Positions 1 through 6,398 of a stretch of 11,892 nt of DNA are shown in pieces. The DNA lies in the NCBI GenBank assembly GCA_009780765.1, contig WQZK01000036.1, forward strand, positions 1 through 11,892. The letters run 5' to 3'. The notes under the pieces are model-generated. The model was given only the letters and a program-made list of their open reading frames with translations. It did no database searches and was not told the origin of the DNA. The first letter of the stretch is position 1. The number at the start of each line of letters is the position of its first letter. Position numbers and translations under genes: made by a program. Origin of the DNA: Defluviitaleaceae bacterium. GTDB lineage: Bacteria > Bacillota > Clostridia > Lachnospirales > UBA5962.

Positions 1-33
1 AAACTTTGCCCACTTTACTTGAAATTTGGGCAA

Positions 34-60
34 CAAAAAACCCCTACAATCACAGGGGTT
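34..60 (-). terminator. Rho-independent terminator of the tRNA locus
   Basis: Inverted repeat AACCCCT (39-45) / AGGGGTT (54-60) with an 8-nt loop. On the minus strand it is followed by a T-run (the A-run at 34-40). It lies just downstream of the 3' end of the tRNA-Phe half gene, as a native tRNA terminator would, which supports bases 1-80 being host chromosome. A second small inverted repeat, TTGCCC (6-11) / GGGCAA (28-33), lies beyond it. Confidence 0.7.
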
Positions 61-80
61 TTGATTTTGAAACAAATAAC

Positions 81-123
81 TGCCCAAGGACGGAATTGAA
101 CCGCCGACACGAGGATTTTCAGT
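81..123 (-). other. 3' half of tRNA-Phe(GAA): attachment-site half
   Basis: Read on the minus strand this gives the anticodon loop CTGAAAA (anticodon GAA), the 3' anticodon stem TCCTC, a variable loop, a T arm with stem GGCGG/CCGTC around loop TTCAATT, the acceptor 3' strand CTTGGGC and discriminator A. The 5' half is absent: sequence right of about 123 no longer pairs with TCCTC. The break lies in the anticodon loop, where tyrosine recombinases often cross over in tRNA genes. An integrase gene lies 760 bp away. I infer that this is the displaced tRNA 3' end at the left junction and that the element runs rightward. TACCTT (123-128) / AAGGTA (141-146) flanks the junction and could be part of a core site. 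A simple degraded tRNA is the alternative. Confidence 0.75.
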
Positions 124-297
124 ACCTTCATTTGCCAATTAAGGTATATAATAGAACATCTCGTTTTTGGACAAAAATCTATATTTAACTTTTTTATCTT
201 CTCTCAATAGTTGATAAATGCTTTATTATCAAAGTTTTTAAGACTATAAACAATACAGAAACAAAATATATATAGAATAAAAAATATATCATGGCTT

Positions 298-348
298 TAA
301 AAAAGCACACTGATTTTGCCTGTGCTATAACTCCATGACCTTTTCTTA
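298..348 (-). ncRNA. Possible ~50-nt short transcript or attenuated leader
   Basis: The minus promoter at 355-383 should start transcription near 348. About 22 nt later comes a hairpin, AGCACA/TGTGCT (304-309 with 321-326), followed on the minus strand by TTTTTT, which resembles an intrinsic terminator. The short transcript contains AAAAGG, two bases, then ATG GAG TTA TAG, a possible three-codon leader. No minus-strand gene follows before the tRNA half. It may be a small RNA or leader regulating integrase or excision. There is no expression evidence. Confidence 0.35.
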
Positions 349-354
349 CTTAAC

Positions 355-383
355 ATAATAAAGCATTTGTATAAGGTTGTCAA
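355..383 (-). promoter_or_regulatory. Sigma-A promoter, minus strand, divergent
   Basis: On the minus strand, TTGACA (378-383), a 17-bp spacer, then TATTAT (355-360). The -35 lies within inverted repeat TTGTCAAT (377-384) / ATTGACAA (402-409), whose other arm holds the -35 of the plus-strand promoter. The two promoters are back to back, with -35 boxes 19 bp apart, as in a genetic switch. Confidence 0.6.
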
Positions 384-402
384 TCTCTATTTTTTCTGAA
401 AA

Positions 403-431
403 TTGACAATTAATGACATGTAGATTATAAT
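403..431 (+). promoter_or_regulatory. Perfect-consensus sigma-A promoter toward integrase
   Basis: TTGACA (403-408), a 17-bp spacer, then TATAAT (426-431), a full consensus match. It points toward the integrase 450 bp downstream, leaving a long leader that contains most of the CATGGATA motifs and a possible 14-codon ORF at 469-513 with no well-placed ribosome binding site. An 11-bp inverted repeat, TAGAGGAAATA (445-455) / TATTTCCTCTA (836-846), brackets this leader. Other inverted repeats in it are GGTTGCA (632-638) / TGCAACC (683-689) and TGGACAA (721-727) / TTGTCCA (735-741). Confidence 0.65.
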
Positions 432-881
432 TTGATTAATTTAATAGAGGAAATAATTCAAATTGTCCATGTCTAATTTGAAAAGTTATGGATACTGGCT
501 GGTATTACTATAATTACATGCTATAAAAAAAAATTCTAGTAACCATGACTAAAACAAAAAAATAAATTGCTAAAAAAATAATCATGGATAGTAAACAGCA
601 AAAAGACATGGATACTCTTTATAGCTGTAAGGGTTGCATTGCTTAAACGTCATCCTTAGCTTATATGTCATGGATAGCAATTTGCAACCGTAAGGGATTA
701 AAGTCCTAAAAACTAAAAAATGGACAAACACTACTTGTCCACTACTTACAGGACAAACTTATTTTCTATAAAATGACTATTAAGTATCCATGACTTTTTA
801 CAAAAATTTGCTATGCCATGGATAGTGTTTTGGAATATTTCCTCTAGTTAAAAATAAATTTTTATAATAGGGGGAATATTA

Positions 882-1825
882 ATGGCACAATTTATACTTA
901 TGAACCACAGCACACAAGATATAGAAACAGTATTTAAGGATTTTCAGCAAACTCAAGAGATTAGAGGTTTAGCACAAGACACCATAAACTCATATATGGC
1001 AACTTACAAGCTTTTTACTTCATACTATAGCGAAGAAAACTTATGTACTTCTCTAAATATCAAAGTAATAAATGGATTTATACTCTTTGCAAAAGAAAAA
1101 CGGCACTTTAAACGACATATCTATAAATTCACATCTTAAAAATATAAAGGCATTTGTTAATTATTGCACTAGTTTAGGATATACAAAGGAATTCAAAATA
1201 ACATTATTAAAAGTAGAGAAAAAAATCAAAGAAACTTATACCGATAGCGAACTGGCTATTTTATTACAAAAACCTGATTTGAAAAAATGTAATTTTACAG
1301 AATATAGGAACTGGGTATTTATAAACTACCTCATAGCAACTGGCAACAGAGTAAGTACAATAATAAATATAAAAATAGGCAATATAGATTTTGATAATAA
1401 TACTATAATCTTAGAAAAAACTAAAAATAAAAAACAACAGATAATCCCCATATCAAGTTCTCTCAAAACTGTATTACTGGAATATTTAAAATATAGAAAA
1501 GGCGAACAAGGCGATTATTTATTTTGCACTGCAACTGGAACTTATTTAACTCGTGGGACTATGAAAACAGCTATATCAAAATATAATCGTACTAGAGGAG
1601 TAACCAAAACATCTATACACCTATTCCGCCACACATTCGCCAAAAACTGGATATTAAGCGGACGGTGATGTATTTAGGCTACAAAAGCTATTAGGACACA
1701 GCAACTTGGATATTGTGAAAGAATATGTAGAAATGTTTGACACAGACTTACAAAGAGATTTTGACCAGTATAATCCTTTAGAAAAATTTAAAAACATACA
1801 AAAGTCTATATCAATGAAAATATAA
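882..1825 (+). CDS. int: Tyrosine recombinase (integrase), coding in three frames
   Basis: Site-specific recombinase expected to integrate and excise the element at tRNA-Phe. The ATG at 882 has a good ribosome binding site, AGGGGG at 869-874. The protein is continuous only if two +1 shifts are allowed: frame one 882-1100, frame two 1102-1662, frame three 1664-1825 (313 aa in total). Residues 1 to about 110 form a SAM-like core-binding domain. The catalytic set is complete across frames: Arg156 (TGNRVS), a Lys in the EKTKNKK stretch, H246-x-x-R249 (HLFRH), H272 (LLGHS) and nucleophile Tyr281 (VKEYVEMF). The His of LLGHS and the Tyr lie only in the third frame, so unshifted translation gives an inactive protein. 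Both breaks fall at CGG codons. It is either a pseudogene or decoded by frameshifting. The absence of any other damage, with no stop codons after correction, favours a functional gene. Confidence 0.85.
1098..1104 (+). other. +1 frame-break site 1 (CGG) in integrase
   Basis: Frame one reads GAA AAA CGG CAC and meets a stop at 1137-1139. The second frame opens only after stops at 1066-1071. Skipping C1101 gives AAA then GGC ACT TTA AAC (K-G-T-L-N), which continues into a normal integrase core-binding helix. Family-like sequence on both sides places the break at about 1092-1106. Confidence 0.6.
1660..1668 (+). other. +1 frame-break site 2 (CGG-TGA) in integrase
   Basis: Frame two reads AGC GGA CGG TGA and stops. 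Removing one base (A1662 or C1663) gives Ser-Gly-Gly-Asp, continuing as VFRLQKLLGHS, a typical integrase segment. The break is thus fixed to the base, with CGG directly before an in-frame TGA. Confidence 0.7.
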
Positions 1826-1932
1826 AATTCATACCCCTGTCCCCAGTATATGCGAACAACGCAAAATATACCATTTTGACTGCATCAAAACGGTATATTT
1901 CGCTTATGTTCGCAATTTTTGTTTAACAAGGG
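1821..1932. repeat. ~112-bp direct repeat, copy 1, with long hairpin
   Basis: Nearly identical to 3841-3952. Differences are a diverged stretch around 1840-1849, two substitutions within the hairpin and a one-base length change. Each copy holds a long imperfect inverted repeat beginning TGCGAACA and ending TGTTCGCA. Copy 1 overlaps the last codons of the integrase. The two copies bracket the J-domain/toxin cassette in direct orientation. Confidence 0.8.
1851..1924 (+). terminator. Long hairpin and T-run after integrase
   Basis: Imperfect inverted repeat of about 30 bp: TGCGAACA (1851-1858) pairs with TGTTCGCA (1907-1914), AAATATACC with GGTATATTT, and TTTTGA with TCAAAA. ATTTTTGTTT follows on the plus strand. 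It fits an intrinsic terminator for the integrase. A second copy sits where no plus-strand gene precedes it, so it may have another role. Confidence 0.5.
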
Positions 1933-1974
1933 GGAATGAATAGGTCTGCATGAAATAGCTTGCAGAAAATATTA

Positions 1975-2469
1975 TTATTTAGCTAGTTTCTTATAAGGCT
2001 TATTTTCAACCTCTTGGCTATCATACATATTGCGTATATCGTCCATACTATAATTTTTATGGTTTCGCTTTTTATAGCTATTAGGTGCTAGATACCAACT
2101 TAACTTATTAGATGACCACTTAAACTTTAAAGCCTTTAACTGCTCTTTATATGGCTTTGTTTCCCCACTTACCCATATAAATGAACCTATAATCTCAATC
2201 AAAACCCCATCAAATCTTATTAACTGATTTATGATATTTATAAATTCCTCGGGTGTTTCGTTTGTGTCTTTGGTGTACTGTTCGCCATCTGCGTTTGTGT
2301 GTATGTTTTTTAGTTTTTCAAACAACTCCGCATATTCTACATTAACAACTTTCATTTTCTCCGTATCTCCACCAGTGTCGGGGTGATATTTTTGGGCAAG
2401 TTTTCTGTAAGCCTTTTTTAGTGCCTCTGCTGTTTGTGGTAATGGTAAAAAATAAGTGTAATTTTTCAT
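1975..2469 (-). CDS. Small J-domain (DnaJ-like) protein
   Basis: 164 aa, far shorter than full DnaJ. Residues about 10-55 form a J domain with the HPD motif at 29-31 (KYHPDTGGD), which stimulates the ATPase of an Hsp70 (DnaK). There is no Gly/Phe-rich region and no zinc-binding cysteine repeat. Residues about 85-140 form a second small domain rich in Trp (IWVSGET, KFKWSSNKLSWYLAP), resembling the C-terminal part of J-domain proteins common on clostridial mobile elements (recollection of the family, not a search). The ATG at 2469 has a strong AAGGAGG 8 nt upstream. No promoter is evident in the inverted-repeat region upstream. A role in helping DNA transfer or replication proteins is only inferred. 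Confidence 0.8.
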   Translation of the reverse strand: MKNYTYFLPLPQTAEALKKAYRKLAQKYHPDTGGDTEKMKVVNVEYAELFEKLKNIHTNADGEQYTKDTNETPEEFINIINQLIRFDGVLIEIIGSFIWVSGETKPYKEQLKALKFKWSSNKLSWYLAPNSYKKRNHKNYSMDDIRNMYDSQEVENKPYKKLAK

Positions 2470-2507
2470 GGTTTTTCCTCCTTATATTTCTTCTTTTTTT
2501 AGAAGTG

Positions 2508-2535
2508 AGCGAAGCAAGCTATCGCTTGATTCGCT
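2508..2535. repeat. Stem-loop, 12-bp arms with one mismatch
   Basis: AGCGAAGCAAGC (2508-2519) pairs with GCTTGATTCGCT (2524-2535), one mismatch, 4-nt loop. It lies 12 bp from the perfect 26-bp inverted repeat to its right and about 40 bp upstream of the J-domain gene start. The two may form one structured site. Confidence 0.6.
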
Positions 2536-2547
2536 TAACCACGCAAC

Positions 2548-2641
2548 AAAACAGGCGGGCAGAATTGTCAAGGTAATCGTGGAATAAAATGTTTCACCTT
2601 TATGCCGCGAAAGTGCCTTGACAATTCTGCCCGCCTGTTTT
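2548..2641. repeat. Perfect 26-bp inverted repeat, possible oriT
   Basis: Arms at 2548-2573 and 2616-2641 are exact reverse complements, separated by 42 bp. The arms contain CAGGCGGGCAG, unusually GC-rich for this DNA. A second pairing, CCACG (2539-2543) with CGTGG (2578-2582), overlaps the left arm. The loop is too long for a normal terminator and the arms do not resemble known insertion-sequence ends. In a mobile element this could be an origin of transfer or another protein-recognised site. No nick motif was recognised. Confidence 0.65.
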
Positions 2642-2686
2642 ACTTATTTTTAAGTAAAAATTTTTAATATATAGCTTTGTTTGCAA

Positions 2687-2727
2687 TAAAAAAATGTGTT
2701 ACGACACTTTTTTGCCGTAACACATTT
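2687..2727 (-). terminator. Terminator of the 62-aa gene
   Basis: Perfect 12-bp stem AAATGTGTTACG (2692-2703) / CGTAACACATTT (2716-2727), followed on the minus strand by TTTTTTT. It lies 10 bp past the stop codon. On the plus strand it is followed by GATTTTTTA, so it may act in both directions. Confidence 0.8.
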
Positions 2728-2736
2728 GATTTTTTA

Positions 2737-2925
2737 TTAGATTGCAACCTTTTTCTTTCTTAATTCTTCAACTCTATTTATACCTTTTTCTGCTCCCTTA
2801 TTAATATCTTCTGCATACTCTTTTGGAGACATATTCTTTTTTCTTTCGTAGTTATATTCTCTTACCTTATGAATATCTTCTATTGTAAAATCTTTACTTA
2901 CTTGAGGTTTTGCAGGTCTATTCAT
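2737..2925 (-). CDS. Small charged 62-aa protein, possible antitoxin
   Basis: A lysine/glutamate-rich soluble peptide with a central MSPKEYAEDINKGAEKG helix and a basic C terminus; no cysteines and no membrane segment. Similar short proteins with an HKVREYNYE...MSPKEY pattern occur beside toxin-antitoxin genes in Firmicutes (recollection, not verified). The ATG at 2925 is preceded by AAGGGTGG at a suitable distance. It is co-directional with the PemK-like gene, 160 bp downstream of it, with a terminator between. Pairing with that toxin is inferred from position only. It has its own terminator. Confidence 0.6.
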   Translation of the reverse strand: MNRPAKPQVSKDFTIEDIHKVREYNYERKKNMSPKEYAEDINKGAEKGINRVEELRKKKVAI

Positions 2926-2945
2926 TTGTTAATCCACCCTTAAAT

Positions 2946-2982
2946 AAAAAAACTGTTGGATATATATTTCTATATATCCAAC
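2946..2982 (-). terminator. Terminator between toxin and 62-aa gene
   Basis: 12-bp perfect stem GTTGGATATATA (2955-2966) / TATATATCCAAC (2971-2982), loop TTTC, followed on the minus strand by AGTTTTTTT. The ribosome binding site of the 62-aa gene begins a few bases later, so it could act as an attenuator for that gene. No separate promoter for the 62-aa gene was found between. Confidence 0.7.
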
Positions 2983-2999
2983 CTTCTCAGTCATATACT

Positions 3000-3039
3000 G
3001 CTCACATTCGTGAGCCGACTCATTCATCTTAATAAGATG
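3000..3039. repeat. Two short hairpins downstream of toxin gene
   Basis: GCTCAC (3000-3005) / GTGAGC (3010-3015) and CATCTT (3025-3030) / AAGATG (3034-3039). With the terminator at 2955-2982 they make three hairpins in a row in the 3' region of the toxin transcript. Their role is unknown. They may be transcript processing or stability elements. Confidence 0.45.
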
Positions 3040-3086
3040 ATACTATATTTCTATGAAAAAATCAAGTACTTTATGCAACTTTTTTG

Positions 3087-3650
3087 CTATTTTTTATTAG
3101 AAATTTTATCCACTGTCTTACTTTCTCTATATTTGAACAAATCTGACTCTACAAATGCCTTTGAAATATTATCTAAATCTACTCCCTTAACATTTCCCTT
3201 AATTTTATTTTTATCAACTCTTTTAATACTAATTGGAGTGATATTGAATATGTTTACCCATCTTCTCATTTCTTTAAAATTATAAATTTTCCCTAATTCA
3301 ACATAAATTTTATTTTGTAATTGCTTTGGAGTAGGCATTTTACTTGTAATAGGAATAGTAATTAAAGTTTTACCACCATTTTTTAATACTAATGCTGGAT
3401 GTCTGCCGCTAAATTCCTCTCCTATATTATATCCAAATTCAATCCAAACAACATCGCCTCTTTTTATTTCTTCTTTAGAATATGGTTTGAAGTTCGGTGA
3501 ATTCATTATTATTTTAGTTTTTTTATCAACCCAATCTAAGTAGTCTTTGGGAGTATTCTTTTGACCCGTAAAATCAATATGTTTGTTAATATCATAATAT
3601 TTATCTAAAGTATCTTTTGCTACATTTAATGAGTTCTGTAGTTCGCTCAT
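3087..3650 (-). CDS. PemK/MazF-like toxin with N-terminal extension
   Basis: 187 aa. Residues about 62-170 match the PemK/MazF endoribonuclease fold: KRGDVVWIEFG, then SGRHPALVLKNGG with the expected catalytic Arg83, then LITIPITS with the expected catalytic Ser/Thr. Family members cleave single-stranded mRNA. Residues 1-60 are an extra helical segment (KDTLDKYY, KNTPKDYLDWVD) absent from compact MazF, possibly a built-in regulator. I chose the ATG at 3650 because AAGGGAAG precedes it; a longer reading starts at a TTG (3725) with no ribosome binding site. A good promoter lies at 3749-3777. There is no classic antitoxin upstream. The 62-aa protein downstream is the only nearby candidate. Confidence 0.8.
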   Translation of the reverse strand: MSELQNSLNVAKDTLDKYYDINKHIDFTGQKNTPKDYLDWVDKKTKIIMNSPNFKPYSKEEIKRGDVVWIEFGYNIGEEFSGRHPALVLKNGGKTLITIPITSKMPTPKQLQNKIYVELGKIYNFKEMRRWVNIFNITPISIKRVDKNKIKGNVKGVDLDNISKAFVESDLFKYRESKTVDKISNKK

Positions 3651-3748
3651 ATTACTTCCCTTCTGTACTAACTGTTTTTTTGAATTTTTCCTTAATATAA
3701 CATTTTGACCTAATATTTTGTGCAAATGACTTTTCGCACTTATATAAC

Positions 3749-3777
3749 AGTATAATGGTTTTATTCTAAAAAATCAA
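3749..3777 (-). promoter_or_regulatory. Sigma-A promoter of the PemK-like gene
   Basis: On the minus strand, TTGATT (3772-3777), a 17-bp spacer, then TATACT (3749-3754). The predicted start near 3742 gives a ~90-nt leader before the ATG at 3650, which supports the internal start. No clear operator was seen. Confidence 0.65.
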
Positions 3778-3840
3778 CATATTTTATTAGCTAGTTTAAA
3801 GTAACTAGGCAATACCTTTTTGTTTAAATGCCCGTAATTA

Positions 3841-3952
3841 TATAAAAATTCATACCCCTGCCACTATCATATGCGAACAACGCAAAATAAACCATTTTGA
3901 CTACATCAAAACGGTATATTTCGCTTATGTTCGCAATTTTTGTTTAACAAGG
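3841..3952. repeat. ~112-bp direct repeat, copy 2, with long hairpin
   Basis: Second copy of the 1821-1932 repeat in the same orientation. The hairpin spans 3872-3934 with ATTTTTGTTT after it. One stem base differs from copy 1 (AAATAAACC against GGTATATTT), so this copy's stem is slightly weaker, while the right arm is unchanged. No plus-strand gene lies to its left, so it is unlikely to be here as a terminator. The remaining bases to 4024 hold nothing I recognise. Confidence 0.8.
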
Positions 3953-4024
3953 ATTCTTCTTGTCGTTTTTAAATTTAATCTAATCTTTATTGTTGGTGAA
4001 TAATAATTTGTTTTGTTGTTTTCT

Positions 4025-4903
4025 TTACTCTTCAAATTCTTGGTTTTCAAGCCATTCAAGATGTGCAATTCTATATGCCATGTGTGGGTGTGAGGCTTTC
4101 AATTGCTCTTCAAAACTGGCTTTGTAATTCATTGATATTTTTTGCAATAGATATAAACTTGATATTAATTCCCTACCATAGCCAACTTCAAAAGCGAATG
4201 TATCCGCTTGGGTTTCGTTTGTTCGGCTATTTGTAGCAAGTATCATTTGGCTTAAATTCACAAATACAAGCACTAAAAAATTAACGTATAGTCGTATAAA
4301 CACCGTAATAAACGAACATACAAATCCCACAACATTAACATGTGCGAGAGAATCTGATATAGTTTGAATAACAATTAATATTAATTTAAAAGCCCATATC
4401 ATTATGGAAAAAAAGAAATTACCTACAAATGAAAGTAATAACGCTTTTGGGTGTCCATATGTGATGTGTCCTAATTCATGGGCTAAAATTCCTCTTAATT
4501 CGTCTGCCGTGAATGATTCTAAAGCTCCTCGTGTAACTGCTACAGTATTCCGCCCCATGGCAAAAGCGTTTATATACATAGCGTCCATGATGTAGATTCT
4601 TATGTTGTTGCTTAGTCTTGGGTTTAATTCTTTTGCGTAATAATATACTTCTTCAAATATTGGTATTAGGTAATTTACTTCTTGCTCGGTTGCTGGTAGT
4701 CGGCAATTTTCTACCATTCGCAATATTTCTTCGCCTATCGGGGATAGAGCAATAGTTACAGATACGCCATATATTAGTAACACTATAATAAAACTGTGTA
4801 AAGCATTTAACCCAAGTGATAACATAAACCATGCAATACTAAAATAAATCACGAACCAAATTATATATAAAATGTTTGAAGTAAAAAAGTAAATTGCCCA
4901 CAT
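4025..4903 (-). CDS. HtpX-like M48 membrane zinc metalloprotease
   Basis: 292 aa. Membrane segments are likely at about 3-26, 33-56, 155-180 and 190-222. The protease motif HELGH (142-146) binds zinc through both His with Glu143 as base. Glu230 in NETQADTFA is the likely third ligand. NAFAMGRNTVAVTRG (112-126) is the conserved M48 strand before the active site. Relatives such as HtpX degrade damaged membrane proteins. Here it is third in an operon after a coupling ATPase, so it may process or control transfer proteins (inference). The ATG at 4903 has GGGAGG 8 nt upstream and lies 39 bp after the ATPase stop. Arg118 is a CGG codon (4550-4552) read without a shift, a useful contrast to the frame-break sites. 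Confidence 0.88.
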   Translation of the reverse strand: MWAIYFFTSNILYIIWFVIYFSIAWFMLSLGLNALHSFIIVLLIYGVSVTIALSPIGEEILRMVENCRLPATEQEVNYLIPIFEEVYYYAKELNPRLSNNIRIYIMDAMYINAFAMGRNTVAVTRGALESFTADELRGILAHELGHITYGHPKALLLSFVGNFFFSIMIWAFKLILIVIQTISDSLAHVNVVGFVCSFITVFIRLYVNFLVLVFVNLSQMILATNSRTNETQADTFAFEVGYGRELISSLYLLQKISMNYKASFEEQLKASHPHMAYRIAHLEWLENQEFEE

Positions 4904-4942
4904 GTGGTTTTCCTCCCGTAATTAACTATAGGTCTTTGTTGT

Positions 4943-6398
4943 TTAAAATGGCTTATTCACATTAATTCTACTGCTAATGCCAGTATCTCTCGACAAGAAA
5001 ATGCCTTTTCCTGTTTGTAAACTTTTAATATCGTCTGGGTGGAATAGATATTCTCTTGTTCTTCTTGCACTTCCGAAGCCTGTTTCTGACGTATCAAATC
5101 CTCTTGCTTGTAGCTGATAGGTAACGTCTATCGTTGCTCTAGTTCCTAAGATATTTGCCCAATGTTCGGCATTTACTCCGCTGTTTTGCCTCATAAGTAT
5201 GTAGTTATTGCAATTTTCAATTATTTGTTCTTTGTACGCTTCGCCACAGGCTTTGTCTAAATCTGAAAGACTTTGTGTAGCTAAAACGCAGGTAACATTT
5301 GCACTTCTGCTTTTGTTTACTAAATCAGTTAATGCGGTGCTTGCGTATACGCTTATTTCGTCCATCAAGAAAAATGTTCTGCCAACACTAGACTTGAATA
5401 ATTCGCCTACGGCTTTTTTAGCATCTATTAAAACTAATCTACCAAAGGCAGGGGATAATTCGGGGAATGTAAGAGGGTTTAAAATGAATAGTATAATTGC
5501 GTTTTCTTTTAATGCTTGCGAAATATCTACGCCTTTATCTGAAAGTATACAACCTGCTTCACCCTCTGCAATATTGCTAAATCTAGCTATTGATGTTTGG
5601 GCTATTTTTCCGCTTGTTATAGATACGTCAACATTGTCAAGGTGTTGTTCTTTAGTAATAAGACCTTTTTCTAATAATTTATTACTTAGAGTTAAAAAAT
5701 TATCTGTAGGCATACATTTTATTATTCTTTTAAACGACAGGCTAAAATTGCCTATTTCTAAAAGCTGTAAAATTCGCTGTATATATCGCTCTACATTTGA
5801 TTTATAGTGTTCTTCGCTCCAGTCGGTCATATTGATTAACATGTCTTTAGCTACTGTGGGGGAGGCGTTTTTGAATGGATTGTAATGGTCTGACGATTTA
5901 GGGTCTGAAAGGTTTATAACATAGATTTTCTTATTTGGATTTAATTCTTTTTTCATTGTTTGCAATATATCTAAAATTGAGCCTTTTCCTGTGTCGCCTT
6001 TGCCCTCAAGAATTACTGCGGGGTAATCTTTTTCAAGTACTGTTTTAATAAAGTTGGACAAGCAAACGCTTTTTCCACTGCCTGTTGTGCCACAGATAAA
6101 GACGTGTTTTGCGTCGTCGAGGATATATACTGGTCGTCTGCCAGCGTGTCCAACCAAAGTTCCGTCTTGGTTGTTGTTGTATCTTCTTGGTATTGTGTTC
6201 TTTTTTGAAAGTCTGATTTTCTTCAAGTCCTTTCTGAAATTAAAATATTTTCTAATAAGTCGCTTACCTTGCCAACCGTATATACATGGAATAAATGCTA
6301 TTATTGCAATTCCTATTAAAATTAGTGTGCCGTATTTTTCACATCCGATATATAACTATTTCTATAAAGCTATCAATGAAATTATCAATATTATTCAT
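4943..6398 (-). CDS. VirD4/TraG-like coupling ATPase, +1 shift near start
   Basis: 484 aa if one +1 shift is allowed. The ATG at 6398 has a strong AGGAGAG and overlaps the preceding stop. Seventeen codons (MNNIDNFIDSF...) lead to TAT CGG ATG TGA. Skipping the C joins a frame encoding a membrane segment (GTLILIGIAIIAFIPCIYGW, about 23-42), a basic stretch and the ATPase domain. Walker A GTTGSGKS is at about 103-110 and Walker B FFLMDE ends near 347, followed by SRSAN and the ATQS sensor region typical of TraG/VirD4 proteins. These are hexameric pumps linking DNA to a type IV secretion channel. Without a shift the only start is a TTG at 6226 with poor spacing and no membrane anchor, so the upstream start is better. 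It is co-transcribed with the Replic_Relax and M48 genes. Confidence 0.8.
6339..6350 (-). other. +1 frame-break site 3 (CGG) in coupling ATPase
   Basis: The start frame reads ATA TAT CGG ATG TGA. The downstream frame is closed upstream by TAG (about 6353-6355), so the break must lie in roughly the 15 bases around CGG (6345-6347). Skipping the C gives TAT then GGA TGT GAA AAA and restores the membrane segment and ATPase. Confidence 0.65.

Larger units (their letters stand above)
289..824. repeat. CATGGATA iterons, putative integrase arm-type sites
   Basis: Five exact copies of CATGGATA: 583-590, 607-614, 669-676 and 817-824 on plus, and 785-792 on minus. Degenerate copies occur at 487-494 (TATGGATA), 543-549, 332-339, 466-473 and 289-294. 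The wider consensus is about RTCATGGATAST, in both orientations. They fill the otherwise gene-free DNA between the tRNA att half and the integrase. By analogy with arm-type sites of lambda and Tn916 integrases, I infer binding by the integrase or an excisionase. Binding by an unrelated repressor is possible. Confidence 0.55.

Noticed and set aside
6..188. 60-codon plus-strand reading frame over the tRNA half
   Set aside because: It runs antisense across the tRNA fragment and terminator, has no ribosome binding site and shows no protein-like composition.
584..646. 20-codon ORF within the iteron region
   Set aside because: No ribosome binding site, and its sequence simply contains two CATGGATA motifs.
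863..868. TATAAT just before the integrase start as its promoter
   Set aside because: No -35 at suitable spacing, and transcription would start within or after the ribosome binding site.
937..947. AGGATTTTCAG in the integrase matching 11 bases of the tRNA half (112-122)
   Set aside because: It lies inside conserved coding sequence with no flanking tRNA similarity. An 11-base match in AT-rich DNA can be chance, so it was not called a second att site.
3651..3725. Longer toxin reading frame from TTG at 3725
   Set aside because: No ribosome binding site at the TTG. The ATG at 3650 has one, and the promoter at 3749-3777 fits it better.
4550..4552. CGG in the M48 gene as another frameshift site
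   Set aside because: The frame continues correctly into HELGH and the rest of the protease, whereas a +1 shift here meets a stop within four codons. CGG therefore does not always cause a shift.
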